DNA from: Sinomicrobium sp.
GTDB lineage: Bacteria > Bacteroidota > Bacteroidia > Flavobacteriales > Flavobacteriaceae
Length of the DNA stretch: 64,000 bases
Direction: 5' to 3'
Assembly: GCA_029266035.1 (NCBI GenBank)
Contig: JAJUFH010000001.1
Span: forward strand, 310,001 to 374,000
A program made the position numbers and the translations under genes. Below, piece after piece: positions 17,997-25,901 of the stretch. The notes beneath the pieces were generated by a model. The model saw only the letters and a list, made by a program, of their open reading frames with translations, made no database searches and was not told the origin of the DNA. Numbering within the stretch: the stretch's first letter is position 1; every line of letters starts with the position of its first letter.

Positions 17997-18160
17997 GTCA
18001 TTGCGAGAAGCCGACCAACGGGAGGCATCGCGGCAATCTCCCGGCAAGCACACACAAACCATTCCCTAAAAAAGGATTGTTTGTAATGGTATGTTGCTCA
18101 GGGGGTGAGATGGCCACGTCGCACCTCACGCTGCGCGGGGTGCTCCTCGCCATGACACGT
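17997..18160. repeat. REPIN-like inverted pair of the GTCATTGCGAG type
   Basis: The left arm (17997-18043) runs CGTCATTGCGAGAAG to GGCAATCTCCC. The right arm (18104-18160) reads, on the opposite strand, CGTGTCATGGCGAGGAG to GTGGCCATCTCACC. About 60 unrelated bases lie between. The arrangement is typical of REP doublets mobilised in trans by RAYT transposases; no such transposase is in the window. Confidence 0.7.
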
Positions 18161-18180
18161 ATCCCCTCTTTCTCCTTTTC

Positions 18181-18219
18181 ACCGAGTCTCCTCACCTCCA
18201 AGTCTCCACGTCAACAAAA
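18181..18219 (+). repeat. 39-base direct repeat, right copy
   Basis: Partner of 16391-16429 (four mismatches by eye), same orientation, with the internal AAGTCTCC unit. Confidence 0.75.
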
Positions 18220-18263
18220 TCCCCACTACAAACTACGAACTACAAACTAATCAACTACAAAAC

Positions 18264-18293
18264 AAAAAAGCCGAAGATTCCTCCTCGGCTTTT
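18264..18293 (-). terminator. Hairpin terminator of tRNA-Leu
   Basis: Read on the minus strand, AAAAGCCGA and TCGGCTTTT form a 9-base stem over GGAGGAATCT and run into a T-tract, three bases after the tRNA 3' end. Confidence 0.85.
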
Positions 18294-18295
18294 CG

Positions 18296-18377
18296 TGCGG
18301 ATGAAGGGAATCGAACCCCCACGCCTCGCGGCACTAGATCCTAAGTCTAGCGTGTCTACCAGTTCCACCACATCCGC
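18296..18377 (-). tRNA. tRNA-Leu (anticodon UAG)
   Basis: The minus strand folds as a class II tRNA. Acceptor GCGGATG pairs with CATCCGC. The anticodon stem CTAGA/TCTAG encloses loop CTTAGGA, giving anticodon TAG. A long variable arm (TGCCGCGAGGC) and a T-loop GGGTTCGATTCCC follow, and the discriminator base is A. CCA is not encoded (the next bases are CGA), so the CCA end must be added. It lies at the edge of the repeat island. Confidence 0.95.
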
Positions 18378-18450
18378 TTATGTGATGAGGCTGCAAATAT
18401 AATTTATTTTTCGATTAAAAACGATAGCTCTTTAAAAAATATCTTTTTTG

Positions 18451-18458
18451 TACATTTG
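18451..18458 (+). promoter_or_regulatory. -7 element TACATTTG of the dipeptidase gene
   Basis: It is an exact match to the Bacteroidota -7 consensus TAnnTTTG, 26 bases before the ATG. No clear TTG -33 element stands at the usual 17-23 base spacing, so the promoter call is tentative. Confidence 0.5.
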
Positions 18459-18484
18459 AGTGTTTTATAAAAGTAATTCTCTTC

Positions 18485-19882
18485 ATGGAAGATATTTCAT
18501 CGTATGTTCAAAAGCATAAAGAACGTTTTATCGAGGAGTTAAAAGACCTCCTCAAAATACCCTCGGTAAGTGCCGATCCTGTTTTTTCTCAGGATGTACT
18601 CAACGCTGCAGAAGCTGTAAAAGAGAGCTTGCTCAAAGCGGGATGTGCGCACGCAGAGATCTGTGACACTCCGGGATATCCTATTGTTTACGGAGAAAAA
18701 ATCATAGATCCTACCCTCCCCACGGTCTTGGTGTACGGACATTACGACGTACAACCGCCCGATCCGATGGATCTTTGGGAAAGTGGTCCGTTTGATCCGG
18801 TGATTAAGCAAACGCCCATACATCCGGAAGGGGCTATTTTTGCCCGCGGTGCCTGCGACGACAAGGGACAGATGTTTATGCACGTCAAAGCACTGGAGTA
18901 TATGGTGCAATCGGGCACGCTCCCCTGTAATGTAAAGTTTATGATTGAAGGGGAGGAAGAAGTGGGTTCTGAAAGTCTCGGATGGTTTATAGAACGCAAT
19001 CAGGAAAAACTGAAAAATGATGTTATTCTCATTTCCGATACCGGGATGATCAGCAATACTCAACCCTCTATCACTACCGGACTACGGGGATTGAGCTATA
19101 TGGAGGTAAAAGTGGTAGGCCCTAATCGCGATTTGCATTCCGGACTATACGGTGGAGCTGTGGCCAATCCTATCAACATCCTCACCAAGATGATCGCTTC
19201 ACTTCACGATGAAAATCAGCATATTACCATTCCCGGATTTTACGACAAGGTGATAGAGATTTCGCCCGAAGAACGCAGTGAAATGGCCAAAGCGCCTTTT
19301 TCACTCGAACAGTACAAAAACGCACTGGATATAGACGATGTTTATGGGGAAAAAGGCTATACTACCAACGAAAGGAACTCTATACGCCCCACTCTGGATG
19401 TAAACGGAATATGGGGTGGCTATACGGGAGAAGGAGCCAAAACGGTAATCCCCTCTGCGGCTTATGCCAAAATATCTATGAGATTAGTACCTGACCAGAA
19501 CTGGAAAGAGATAAGCCAACTGTTTAAAGATCACTTTGAAAGTCTTGCTCCAAAAGGTGTAAAGGTAGAGGTAACACCTCATCACGGCGGACAGGCTTAT
19601 GTAACTCCTATAGACAGCATTGGTTACCAAGCTGCGAGCAGAGCCTATAGTGATACTTTTGGAGTGACTCCGATACCGCAGCGAAGTGGTGGTAGTATTC
19701 CAATCGTATCTCTTTTTGAGAGCGTATTGAAAAGCAAGACCATACTTATGGGATTCGGACTGAACAGCGATGCCATACATTCGCCCAACGAACACTTCGG
19801 CATCTTCAACTATCTGAAAGGAATAGAGACCATACCGCTGTTTTACAAGTATTTTACCGAATTAAAGCAGTCACCACAGTAA
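18485..19882 (+). CDS. M20 family dipeptidase
   Basis: This is a 465-residue cytoplasmic metallopeptidase of the M20/M25/M40 family. The metal and catalytic motifs are present: VLVYGHYDVQP (His and Asp), GACDDKG (bridging Asp) and MIEGEEEVGS (catalytic and ligand Glu), with a peptidase dimerisation domain in the middle (YMEVKVVGPNRDLHSG) and a late His in DAIHSPNEHFG. It probably cleaves dipeptides or related amides. It is monocistronic: a tRNA lies upstream in the other direction and a terminator follows. Confidence 0.93.
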   Translation: MEDISSYVQKHKERFIEELKDLLKIPSVSADPVFSQDVLNAAEAVKESLLKAGCAHAEICDTPGYPIVYGEKIIDPTLPTVLVYGHYDVQPPDPMDLWESGPFDPVIKQTPIHPEGAIFARGACDDKGQMFMHVKALEYMVQSGTLPCNVKFMIEGEEEVGSESLGWFIERNQEKLKNDVILISDTGMISNTQPSITTGLRGLSYMEVKVVGPNRDLHSGLYGGAVANPINILTKMIASLHDENQHITIPGFYDKVIEISPEERSEMAKAPFSLEQYKNALDIDDVYGEKGYTTNERNSIRPTLDVNGIWGGYTGEGAKTVIPSAAYAKISMRLVPDQNWKEISQLFKDHFESLAPKGVKVEVTPHHGGQAYVTPIDSIGYQAASRAYSDTFGVTPIPQRSGGSIPIVSLFESVLKSKTILMGFGLNSDAIHSPNEHFGIFNYLKGIETIPLFYKYFTELKQSPQ

Positions 19883-19910
19883 GGCGAATAATTTTGCCGA
19901 TATTCACTAC

Positions 19911-19940
19911 AAAAAGGCGATCTTACAAGGTCGCTTTTTT
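19911..19940. terminator. Bidirectional terminator between dipeptidase and yjbR-like genes
   Basis: AAAAAGGCGATC pairs with GGTCGCTTTTTT (one mismatch) over TTACAA. A- and T-runs on both sides serve two convergent genes. Confidence 0.75.
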
Positions 19941-19962
19941 GTTTGAGGAAGTCGTATTATAT

Positions 19963-20331
19963 CTACAGCATTTCCAGCGCTTCGCGCTGTTTTTTGGTAA
20001 GACCTTTTACCACCAGTTCGTAGGAGTGGTCAATAAGTTCCCTGATCAGTGCGGGAGAGAGTTCTCCGCCGTCGAGTTGTACGGTATTCCAATGTCTTTT
20101 GTTCATGTGATATCCGGGCTGAATACTTTCGTACTCTTCGCGAAGTTGATGGGCCCGTTCCACCTCGCATTTGAGGTTTACCGAGTGGTCACCAGCCTCC
20201 CACTTGTCCAACGAAGTCAATGCAAACATCTTTCCCATCACCTTAAAAACGATAGTATCCGCTCCGAAGGGGGCATCTTCTGTAGCTCCTTTTTTGTTTA
20301 GACAGTAGTTTCTGAGTTCGTCAATATTCAT
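19963..20331 (-). CDS. MmcQ/YjbR family protein
   Basis: This is a small 122-residue cytoplasmic protein with the family pattern: MNIDELRNYCLNKKGATEDAPFG, KVMGKMFAL, DKWEAGDHSVNLKC and the C-terminal ELIDHSYELVVKGLTKKQRE. The fold resembles a DNA-binding CyaY-like alpha/beta domain, but no function is established. It lies 14 bases downstream of the DUF4230 gene, so it is probably the last gene of the ruvC-hemW operon. Confidence 0.9.
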   Translation of the reverse strand: MNIDELRNYCLNKKGATEDAPFGADTIVFKVMGKMFALTSLDKWEAGDHSVNLKCEVERAHQLREEYESIQPGYHMNKRHWNTVQLDGGELSPALIRELIDHSYELVVKGLTKKQREALEML

Positions 20332-20345
20332 ACTCCAATACGTAT

Positions 20346-20996
20346 TTATCCTTCTGTTTCGGGTTTTGATGTATTATTTTCTAATACCGGATTTTCCCCT
20401 TCGCCTAACTCCAAAGCGGAGTAATCCAGTTTCCAACCTATGGTTTGCACTATGGTTTCTATGAGAAGTATAGCTTCTAGCACTTCTTTTCGCGCTGTAT
20501 TCATCAATCCGCTCTCCGGAATTTTGTCGAGGATATGCTGCCGGGCTTCTTTGTTGAGTTCGGTAAGGTCGGAGGAATCAAAACGGTTAAAAAGTCCGTT
20601 CTTCACGTCGTAATATTTCAGATCGGGTTCAATAGACAGCACCTGAGGCTGCGGAAACTCGTTTAACACAATGCGTTTTCGCCTGTTGTCGGCATTCATC
20701 TTTACCTTTCTCAGATCGTATCCTATATGCACCTTTGCATTGATGACGATCAAGGCTTTTTTCCTCCCAGAAAAAAGGCTGATAAACCCCTGTTTACTGT
20801 TCTCGTAGTGATAAATTTCGGCAAACTCTCCTTCTACGGTAACCAGCTTGCAAACCCTTCTTATTTTTTCGAGCAACACCACCGACTGCTTTTCGGTCAG
20901 CTGCTTTTGTTGCCTTCGCTTTAAATAGGTGTACAACCAGAAGGTCGCTACCACTCCGGCTACCAGCCCTATAAATAATATCGATATATCGCTCAT
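20346..20996 (-). CDS. DUF4230 domain-containing membrane-anchored protein
   Basis: This 216-residue protein has one N-terminal membrane segment (about 4-24: ISILFIGLVAGVVATFWLYTYL) followed by a basic stretch and a soluble DUF4230 domain (GEFAEIYHYENSKQGFISLF, KALIVINAKVHIGYDL, VLSIEPDLKYYDVKNG, ARQHILDKIPESGL). The function of DUF4230 is unknown. It lies between the cyclase and yjbR genes with short gaps, indicating one transcript. Confidence 0.9.
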   Translation of the reverse strand: MSDISILFIGLVAGVVATFWLYTYLKRRQQKQLTEKQSVVLLEKIRRVCKLVTVEGEFAEIYHYENSKQGFISLFSGRKKALIVINAKVHIGYDLRKVKMNADNRRKRIVLNEFPQPQVLSIEPDLKYYDVKNGLFNRFDSSDLTELNKEARQHILDKIPESGLMNTARKEVLEAILLIETIVQTIGWKLDYSALELGEGENPVLENNTSKPETEG

Positions 20997-21061
20997 TAAT
21001 TTTCTCTGTTTTTATTTCTCCCAATCACGCCCAAATGAGTGCGCTGAAAAGAATCACCTCA

Positions 21062-21808
21062 CTACCACAGTCTAAACAGCACCGGCCGAGACGGTGAGGC
21101 ATCGTTGACAAAGGGTGCTAACTGTAAATTTAGCAAATATGTTCCGTCTTCAATCGTATCGGGCACAAAAATCATTTCTGTGATGGTTGCATCCTGCCTC
21201 AGCTCCCCTGACGTATTCCAAAACGCATTATGCGCAAGCAACTTTCCACCGTCTTCCTCTCGGTCTACCGAAGGCAAATCGACCAATAAGTGCTTTACCC
21301 CGTTTTCTTTCAAAAATACAGCTACGGACTCGTCCAAATACGGCGGATTGGTATGTGAGTAGTTGCGGTGTTGTTTACTTTCGTCATTGGGCGATGTTCT
21401 TATCACCAATGCTTCCGGCAGATTGTCTGACAACCGTGCCTCTATTTCTCTGAGCGTCACTATCTGATCCTGCCCTTGTTGTTCAGGGGTTACGGTAATC
21501 ACTTCCGAAATAAAGAAAAATCTATTTAAAACCTCGTTCACACTGTGAAATTCGCGAGTGATATGTCCCACACATTCAGTATGTGTCCCGTGTGCATGGG
21601 GATTAAAACGGATGCTATTGAAGTTGACCGAGGCTCCATCGGCCACGCTTCCTATCCACCCTTCCGACTGTTCGGGAGCAATTTCGGGCGGTCCGAGATA
21701 CCAGGCCACGGGATTGGCTGTCGAGGCTTGCAACGGCAGGGAAATATCCAGAGGATCATTCAAATTTGTGCGATAGGTCTTGCCTTGAAAGTAAATTATC
21801 GTTTGCAT
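21062..21808 (-). CDS. Cyclase family protein (kynurenine formamidase-like fold)
   Basis: This 248-residue protein is related to the metal-dependent cyclase/kynurenine formamidase family. The metal motif reads HAHGTHTECVGH, corresponding to the usual HxGTHxDxPxH but with Glu for Asp and Val-Gly before the last His. A further motif, VRTSPND plus HLLVDLPSVDREEDGG, matches the family core. The true substrate is unknown, and the altered motif argues against a routine kynurenine formamidase label. It follows hemW by 53 bases in the same direction. Confidence 0.85.
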   Translation of the reverse strand: MQTIIYFQGKTYRTNLNDPLDISLPLQASTANPVAWYLGPPEIAPEQSEGWIGSVADGASVNFNSIRFNPHAHGTHTECVGHITREFHSVNEVLNRFFFISEVITVTPEQQGQDQIVTLREIEARLSDNLPEALVIRTSPNDESKQHRNYSHTNPPYLDESVAVFLKENGVKHLLVDLPSVDREEDGGKLLAHNAFWNTSGELRQDATITEMIFVPDTIEDGTYLLNLQLAPFVNDASPSRPVLFRLW

Positions 21809-21861
21809 ACTGCAATGTAGCGATTATACCAATAAAGCGCAACAGAGCTCACTTTTCCAAC

Positions 21862-22986
21862 TCACACATAAAACAAATCGGAAGCGATGCCATCGGTGAG
21901 AAATTTACCTTTGGAGGTGGTGTAGAGCACTCCTTTTTCAAAAGACAACAAGCCGTTTCCCAGATATTTCTCGGCCTGTTTAATAAGATATTTTTCGTAA
22001 TGTTCGCCAAATTCCTCTCTCACTTTGACGGCTGCAACTCCCCATATAGTGCGCAGTCCGGTCATAACGTATTCGTTGTAGCGATCTGCAATACTGAGCA
22101 ACTCTTTTTCTTGAGGAAGTTCTCCCTTGAGCATTGCCTTGATATACTTCGGATTACTGGCCACATTCCAACTGCGTTCTCTTCCGTTATAGCTGTGAGC
22201 CGAGGGACCGATACCCATATATTTCTTTCCTAGCCAATAGGAAGTATTATTTTTGGAAAAATACCCCTCCTTTCCAAAATTGGACAGCTCGTAATGCACA
22301 AAGCCTTCCGCTGTGAGCAAGGCTGCCAATACGGCAAACTGTTCTTCGGCCTGTCCTTCGTCGGGAGCGGCTACCTTACCGCTATTTACAAAGCGATCGA
22401 GTGCTGTTCCGGTTTCTACGGTAAGCGCATAGGCCGAGATATGGGGTATATCGAATTGCAAGAGCTTCTGTACATTCTCTTTCCAGCGGTTGTTGTCCAT
22501 CCCCGGAATACCGTAGATCAAATCGGCCGTAATATTGTCAAAACACTTCGAAGCCAGCTCCAGGCATTTCAGGGCTTCTTCTGCGTTGTGGGCGCGGTTC
22601 ATCAGGCGAAGATCGCTATCAAAAAACGACTGTATTCCTATACTGAGCCGGTTGACGGGCGATGCTGCCAGTTCGCGTATTCTCGTTTCCGTAAGATCGT
22701 CGGGATTGGCCTCCAAGGTTATTTCTGGAGCTGTAGCAAGATTGTAGTGCTGATATACCTTTGCGATGAGACGCTCCAATTCTGCGGCAGTGAGCAGTGA
22801 AGGAGTCCCCCCTCCAAAATAGATGGTCTCTACAAGTTCACCGCTAAACTCTTCGGCACGAAGCTCCAATTCTCCTTCCAGAGCTGTCAGCATATCCGGC
22901 TTTTTAGCCAGAGAGGTGGAAAAGTGAAAGTCGCAATAATGACAAGCCTGTTTACAAAACGGTATGTGAATATAGAGTGCTCCCAA
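21862..22986 (-). CDS. hemW: Radical SAM heme chaperone HemW
   Basis: This 374-residue radical SAM protein has the HemW-type cluster motif CKQACHYCDF (Cys11, Cys15, Cys18), with an additional Phe-His after it. YFGGGTPSLL and EANPDDLT follow, then RLSIGIQSFFDSDLR, the HemW C-terminal domain and IWGVAAVKVREEFG. The extended CxxxCxxC with aromatic residues separates HemW from true coproporphyrinogen dehydrogenase HemN. It delivers heme to apoproteins in other bacteria. It starts 38 bases after the ruvC stop. Confidence 0.92.
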   Translation of the reverse strand: MGALYIHIPFCKQACHYCDFHFSTSLAKKPDMLTALEGELELRAEEFSGELVETIYFGGGTPSLLTAAELERLIAKVYQHYNLATAPEITLEANPDDLTETRIRELAASPVNRLSIGIQSFFDSDLRLMNRAHNAEEALKCLELASKCFDNITADLIYGIPGMDNNRWKENVQKLLQFDIPHISAYALTVETGTALDRFVNSGKVAAPDEGQAEEQFAVLAALLTAEGFVHYELSNFGKEGYFSKNNTSYWLGKKYMGIGPSAHSYNGRERSWNVASNPKYIKAMLKGELPQEKELLSIADRYNEYVMTGLRTIWGVAAVKVREEFGEHYEKYLIKQAEKYLGNGLLSFEKGVLYTTSKGKFLTDGIASDLFYV

Positions 22987-23024
22987 AGGCTCGATTAGAA
23001 TTGAGGTTTTACTGTAGAAGAGTA

Positions 23025-23582
23025 TTATTTTTTAACTCTATCTTCATTCTGTTTTACAAAAGAGCTCCAACTGCCATACGACTTTCCGGAAGACAGTGCA
23101 TTACCCGAATTAAAAAAGTGACACACCGCTGCAGCAAGACCGTCGGTAGCATCCAAATTTTTCGGAAGCTCTCCCAACTTGAGTAGTTGTTGCAACATAC
23201 GAGCCACCTGTTCCTTGCTAGCATTTCCGTTTCCAGTGATGGCCATTTTTATCTTTCTAGGTGAGTATTCGGTAACCGGCACCTCCCTCGACAATCCGGC
23301 AGCCATAGCCACGCCCTGTGCTCTGCCAAGCTTGAGCATGGACTGTACGTTTTTACCAAAGAAGGGGGCTTCAATAGCGATTTCGTCGGGGTGATAGGTT
23401 TCTATCAGTTCTACGGTACGTTCAAAGATCAGTTTGAGCTTCAGATAGTGATCGCTGTATTTCTGCAGTTGCAACTCGTTCAGTTGCAGAAATGACATCT
23501 GTTTTCCGGACACCTTGATCAATCCGAACCCCATAATAGTCGTTCCGGGGTCTATGCCTAATATAATCCTCTCCTGAGTCAC
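23025..23582 (-). CDS. ruvC: Holliday junction resolvase RuvC
   Basis: The GTG at 23582 gives 185 residues beginning VTQERIILGIDPGTT, matching the usual RuvC length. An upstream in-frame ATG at 23660 would add 26 unlikely residues and overlap the preceding gene. The four acidic catalytic residues are Asp11, Glu71, Asp144 and Asp147, with the same three-residue spacing of the last two as in E. coli. The enzyme resolves recombination junctions as a dimer. It is in an operon with hemW. Confidence 0.94.
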   Translation of the reverse strand: MTQERIILGIDPGTTIMGFGLIKVSGKQMSFLQLNELQLQKYSDHYLKLKLIFERTVELIETYHPDEIAIEAPFFGKNVQSMLKLGRAQGVAMAAGLSREVPVTEYSPRKIKMAITGNGNASKEQVARMLQQLLKLGELPKNLDATDGLAAAVCHFFNSGNALSSGKSYGSWSSFVKQNEDRVKK

Positions 23583-23640
23583 ATCTGAATAATTAGAATA
23601 CAGCGACAAAGATAAAGATTTACAATGGGGATGTCTTCCC

Positions 23641-24150
23641 TTACTGTGTTTTTTCCACATCTCCGTTCAACAGCAGTGGCAAGCGATATTTTGTAGCTAC
23701 CGGGATATCGCGTTTCAAAGCAGGATAGGGTTTGGGTATATTTTCCAAACCAAGACGGACAAGACTGTCGAGCTGAGGCACCCTTTTCTGCCAAAGTTCA
23801 GGCGATTCGATTTCGACCACCGAAATCTCTCCGGTGCGGGCAATGAGAAAGCGCACATAGATCGTATCTTCCACACTCCCGTGTATCACTATGTTGTGCT
23901 TGTTCATACCTTCGTAGAGGTAACTTACAAAACGGCTCTCAAAACAGTCTTTTTGTTCCCCTTTACTCCCATTTTCACCACATTCTTCAAACAGTGGATA
24001 TCGATCTACGTCGTTCCAGTCGATATTTCTTATCTCGCTTTTGACGAGATCGTCTACAGGAGATTTCTTTTCGCTATTTCTACAAGCCACCACTCCTAAG
24101 GAACTCAAGCCCCAAATAAAAATACGAAAAGCTATTTTGAGCCGACACAT
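23641..24150 (-). CDS. Lipoprotein with TonB-C-terminal-like domain
   Basis: From the ATG at 24150 the protein has 169 residues with a lipobox at LGVVAC (about Cys23). An in-frame ATG at 24192 would add 14 residues. The sequence YPLFEECGENGSKGEQKDCFES, then IYVRFLIARTGEISVVEIESPE, recalls the TonB C-terminal fold seen in many Bacteroidota TonB-like proteins (FPGCE, then CF, then fxidxxGxv). It has no TonB membrane helix or proline linker, so classical energy transduction is doubtful. A similar gene lies upstream at 24371. Confidence 0.65.
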   Translation of the reverse strand: MCRLKIAFRIFIWGLSSLGVVACRNSEKKSPVDDLVKSEIRNIDWNDVDRYPLFEECGENGSKGEQKDCFESRFVSYLYEGMNKHNIVIHGSVEDTIYVRFLIARTGEISVVEIESPELWQKRVPQLDSLVRLGLENIPKPYPALKRDIPVATKYRLPLLLNGDVEKTQ

Positions 24151-24242
24151 ATTTCGGAATTCCAGCAAGAAACCATTCCTCGGTGTTTGCATAAATCTAC
24201 CTTTTTAAGGTCGAAAATTACGACTTTTTACGAAATTACACC

Positions 24243-24356
24243 TATAGAGTAAAGTACTTAAGAAACTACAAGCCCTTATCTCGCGCTGACATTGGATATT
24301 ATAACTACAGCGAAAAACAAGGGCTTGCAAAAGATGTTCTAAACCTCTACTCTATA
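24243..24356. repeat. Nested three-tier imperfect palindrome between TonB-domain lipoprotein genes
   Basis: Three sets of arms are nested symmetrically: TATAGAGTA (24243) with TACTCTATA (24348), CAAGCCCTT (24269) with AAGGGCTTG (24319), and CGCTG (24284) with CAGCG (24308). The six-base gaps between middle and inner arms are equal on both sides. There is no T-run, so a simple terminator is unlikely. It could be a MITE-like element or a structured RNA leader. Confidence 0.7.
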
Positions 24357-24370
24357 CAGTTACTCAAGAG

Positions 24371-24955
24371 TTAGCTCTTAATATAGGAAGGCATTTCATG
24401 TCGATTTCTTTTGACTCCCTCAGGACGAATAGATTTGCCATTAGAACAGGTAGGTGTACCATCAGACCTTAGTTTATAGTTTATTGGAATTGCAAAAGGA
24501 ACTCTCACCGGATTCCCCCTATACGATATCCCTGGAGTCATTACAGGCAATTGTTCGATGACTATCTTCGCCTCTTCTTCAAGCATCGGATGTGGTCCTT
24601 TTGTTTCAATATCCGTAACATTCCCTTCTTCATCTATGGTGAACAATATAGACACTTTCCCCTCAATTTTTTGACTTATTGCTTCGTCAGGATAATAAAA
24701 ATAATCCCGTATATGTTCACGATTTTTTGCCTGAAAACAACTTTGGAGATTCTCGGCATCTTCACATCCGGGAAATATCGGTATCCGCTCCAACGAACTC
24801 TCCTTTTCTAACGAGCTTTCCTTTTCTTTGGAAGCCAAAGAATCTTTAGCTTTTTTTGAGGCACAGGAACTGCATATCAGTGTTCCAATAAGCAGGGGGA
24901 GTACTAACAAATACTTGAATCGACCTGTGTATACAAGGTTTACCTTCTGTAACAT
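24371..24955 (-). CDS. TonB C-terminal-domain lipoprotein
   Basis: This 194-residue protein has a lipobox at LICSSC (about Cys30), then a charged linker with a repeated KESSLE unit, then a TonB C-terminal domain: IPIFPGCEDAENLQSCF, GKVSILFTIDEEGNVTDIETKGPHP, LEEEAKIVIEQLPVMTPG, GNPVRVPFAIPINYKL. TonB proteins normally carry a membrane helix tied to ExbBD. Here the domain follows a lipid anchor, so the role may be receptor binding without energy transfer. The function is inferred from domain content only. Confidence 0.82.
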   Translation of the reverse strand: MLQKVNLVYTGRFKYLLVLPLLIGTLICSSCASKKAKDSLASKEKESSLEKESSLERIPIFPGCEDAENLQSCFQAKNREHIRDYFYYPDEAISQKIEGKVSILFTIDEEGNVTDIETKGPHPMLEEEAKIVIEQLPVMTPGISYRGNPVRVPFAIPINYKLRSDGTPTCSNGKSIRPEGVKRNRHEMPSYIKS

Positions 24956-25123
24956 AATTTTTGGTTTTAGTTAGTTATTAAAAAGAAGATAGTGCGTTTT
25001 AGTTTTAATACACAATTATAATCCAATACTTCATTTAAACCAAATTTTAGTTAAAAATATTTTGAAAGCGTAGAAAAGCAGTTTCTTTTTTAGTATTTTT
25101 AGACCTCAAATATTGCGACAACT

Positions 25124-25627
25124 ATGGATATAGCTTTAACTGTTATAGGTTTTTTGTGTATGATCATCGGAATACTCGGAAGTGTTTTACCTGTATTGCC
25201 GGGTCCGCCTATAAGTTGGGTGGGCTTACTGCTGCTCCATTTTACCGAAGGAGTTACTCTGAGCTGGTGGTTTCTCGCCCTCACTTTTGTCGTAGCCGTA
25301 GGTATCACGATACTAGATTACGTAATTCCAGCTATGGGCACCAAAAAATTTGGTGGAAGCAAGGCTGGAATGTGGGGTACTACCATCGGGCTAGTGGTCG
25401 GTATTATCGCACCTATTCCCCTCGGCATTCTCATCGGTCCCTTTGTAGGTGCGCTGATAGGCGAACTCATCAACAAAGCAGACGGCAAAACTGCCTTGAA
25501 AGCAGCTTTTGGCTCATTTCTGGGTTTCCTTTCAGGTACTTTTATGAAATTGGTGGTCACCGTAATATTTTTGGTGCTCTATATTGCCAAGGTGTGGAAT
25601 TTCAGAACAGAGTTGTTCTCTTCCTAA
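25124..25627 (+). CDS. DUF456 family integral membrane protein
   Basis: This 167-residue protein is almost entirely hydrophobic, with about four to five membrane segments rich in Gly and Pro: VIGFLCMIIGILGSVLPVLP, GPPISWVGLLLLHF, LAVTFVVAVGIT-like ALTFVVAVGITILDYVIPAMG, GMWGTTIGLVVGIIAPIP. This matches the DUF456 family, whose function is unknown. It is a single gene on the plus strand between two minus-strand groups. Confidence 0.9.
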   Translation: MDIALTVIGFLCMIIGILGSVLPVLPGPPISWVGLLLLHFTEGVTLSWWFLALTFVVAVGITILDYVIPAMGTKKFGGSKAGMWGTTIGLVVGIIAPIPLGILIGPFVGALIGELINKADGKTALKAAFGSFLGFLSGTFMKLVVTVIFLVLYIAKVWNFRTELFSS

Positions 25628-25631
25628 AGCC

Positions 25632-25660
25632 AGAGGTTGAAAACACCTTTTACAACCTCT
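25632..25660 (+). terminator. Probable terminator after the DUF456 gene
   Basis: AGAGGTTG and CAACCTCT form a perfect 8-base stem over AAAACACCTTTTA, five bases after the stop codon, with a short T-run after it. The rest of the interval to 25901 shows no gene. Confidence 0.6.
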
Positions 25661-25901
25661 TTGTAAACTTTAACTTTAAAAATACAGACAGTGTAGTCAA
25701 GGCATTAAACTCTCCAATTGTCACATTATACCTCAGCTTAATCGCTTTGATTTTTCGGGATAAGCCACAAAAATTATTCGAAAAGAGAAAGGAAAACCAT
25801 TCTCCGGACGCCGATATCTATCGAACCTCCCTTATGACATTCAGATATCAGCTCAAGTTCCGGAGGGCTTACTTTTTCAAACTACACGCTTCGTCTACAG
25901 T

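Larger units (their letters stand above)
17919..18295. repeat. Repeat island between the ATPase gene and tRNA-Leu
   Basis: No gene is visible. In order it contains the second copy of the 30-base repeat (17926-17955), an inverted-pair element of the GTCATTGCGAG type (17997-18160), the second 39-base repeat (18181-18219), a 17-base AACTAATCAACTACAAA repeat (18245-18261, also at 16195-16211) and the tRNA terminator. Confidence 0.8.

Noticed and set aside
15334-18377. Integrated mobile island at tRNA-Leu with attachment site
   Set aside because: No integrase and no copy of the tRNA 3' end was found at the other side; only repeats are present, so I do not call an integrative element.
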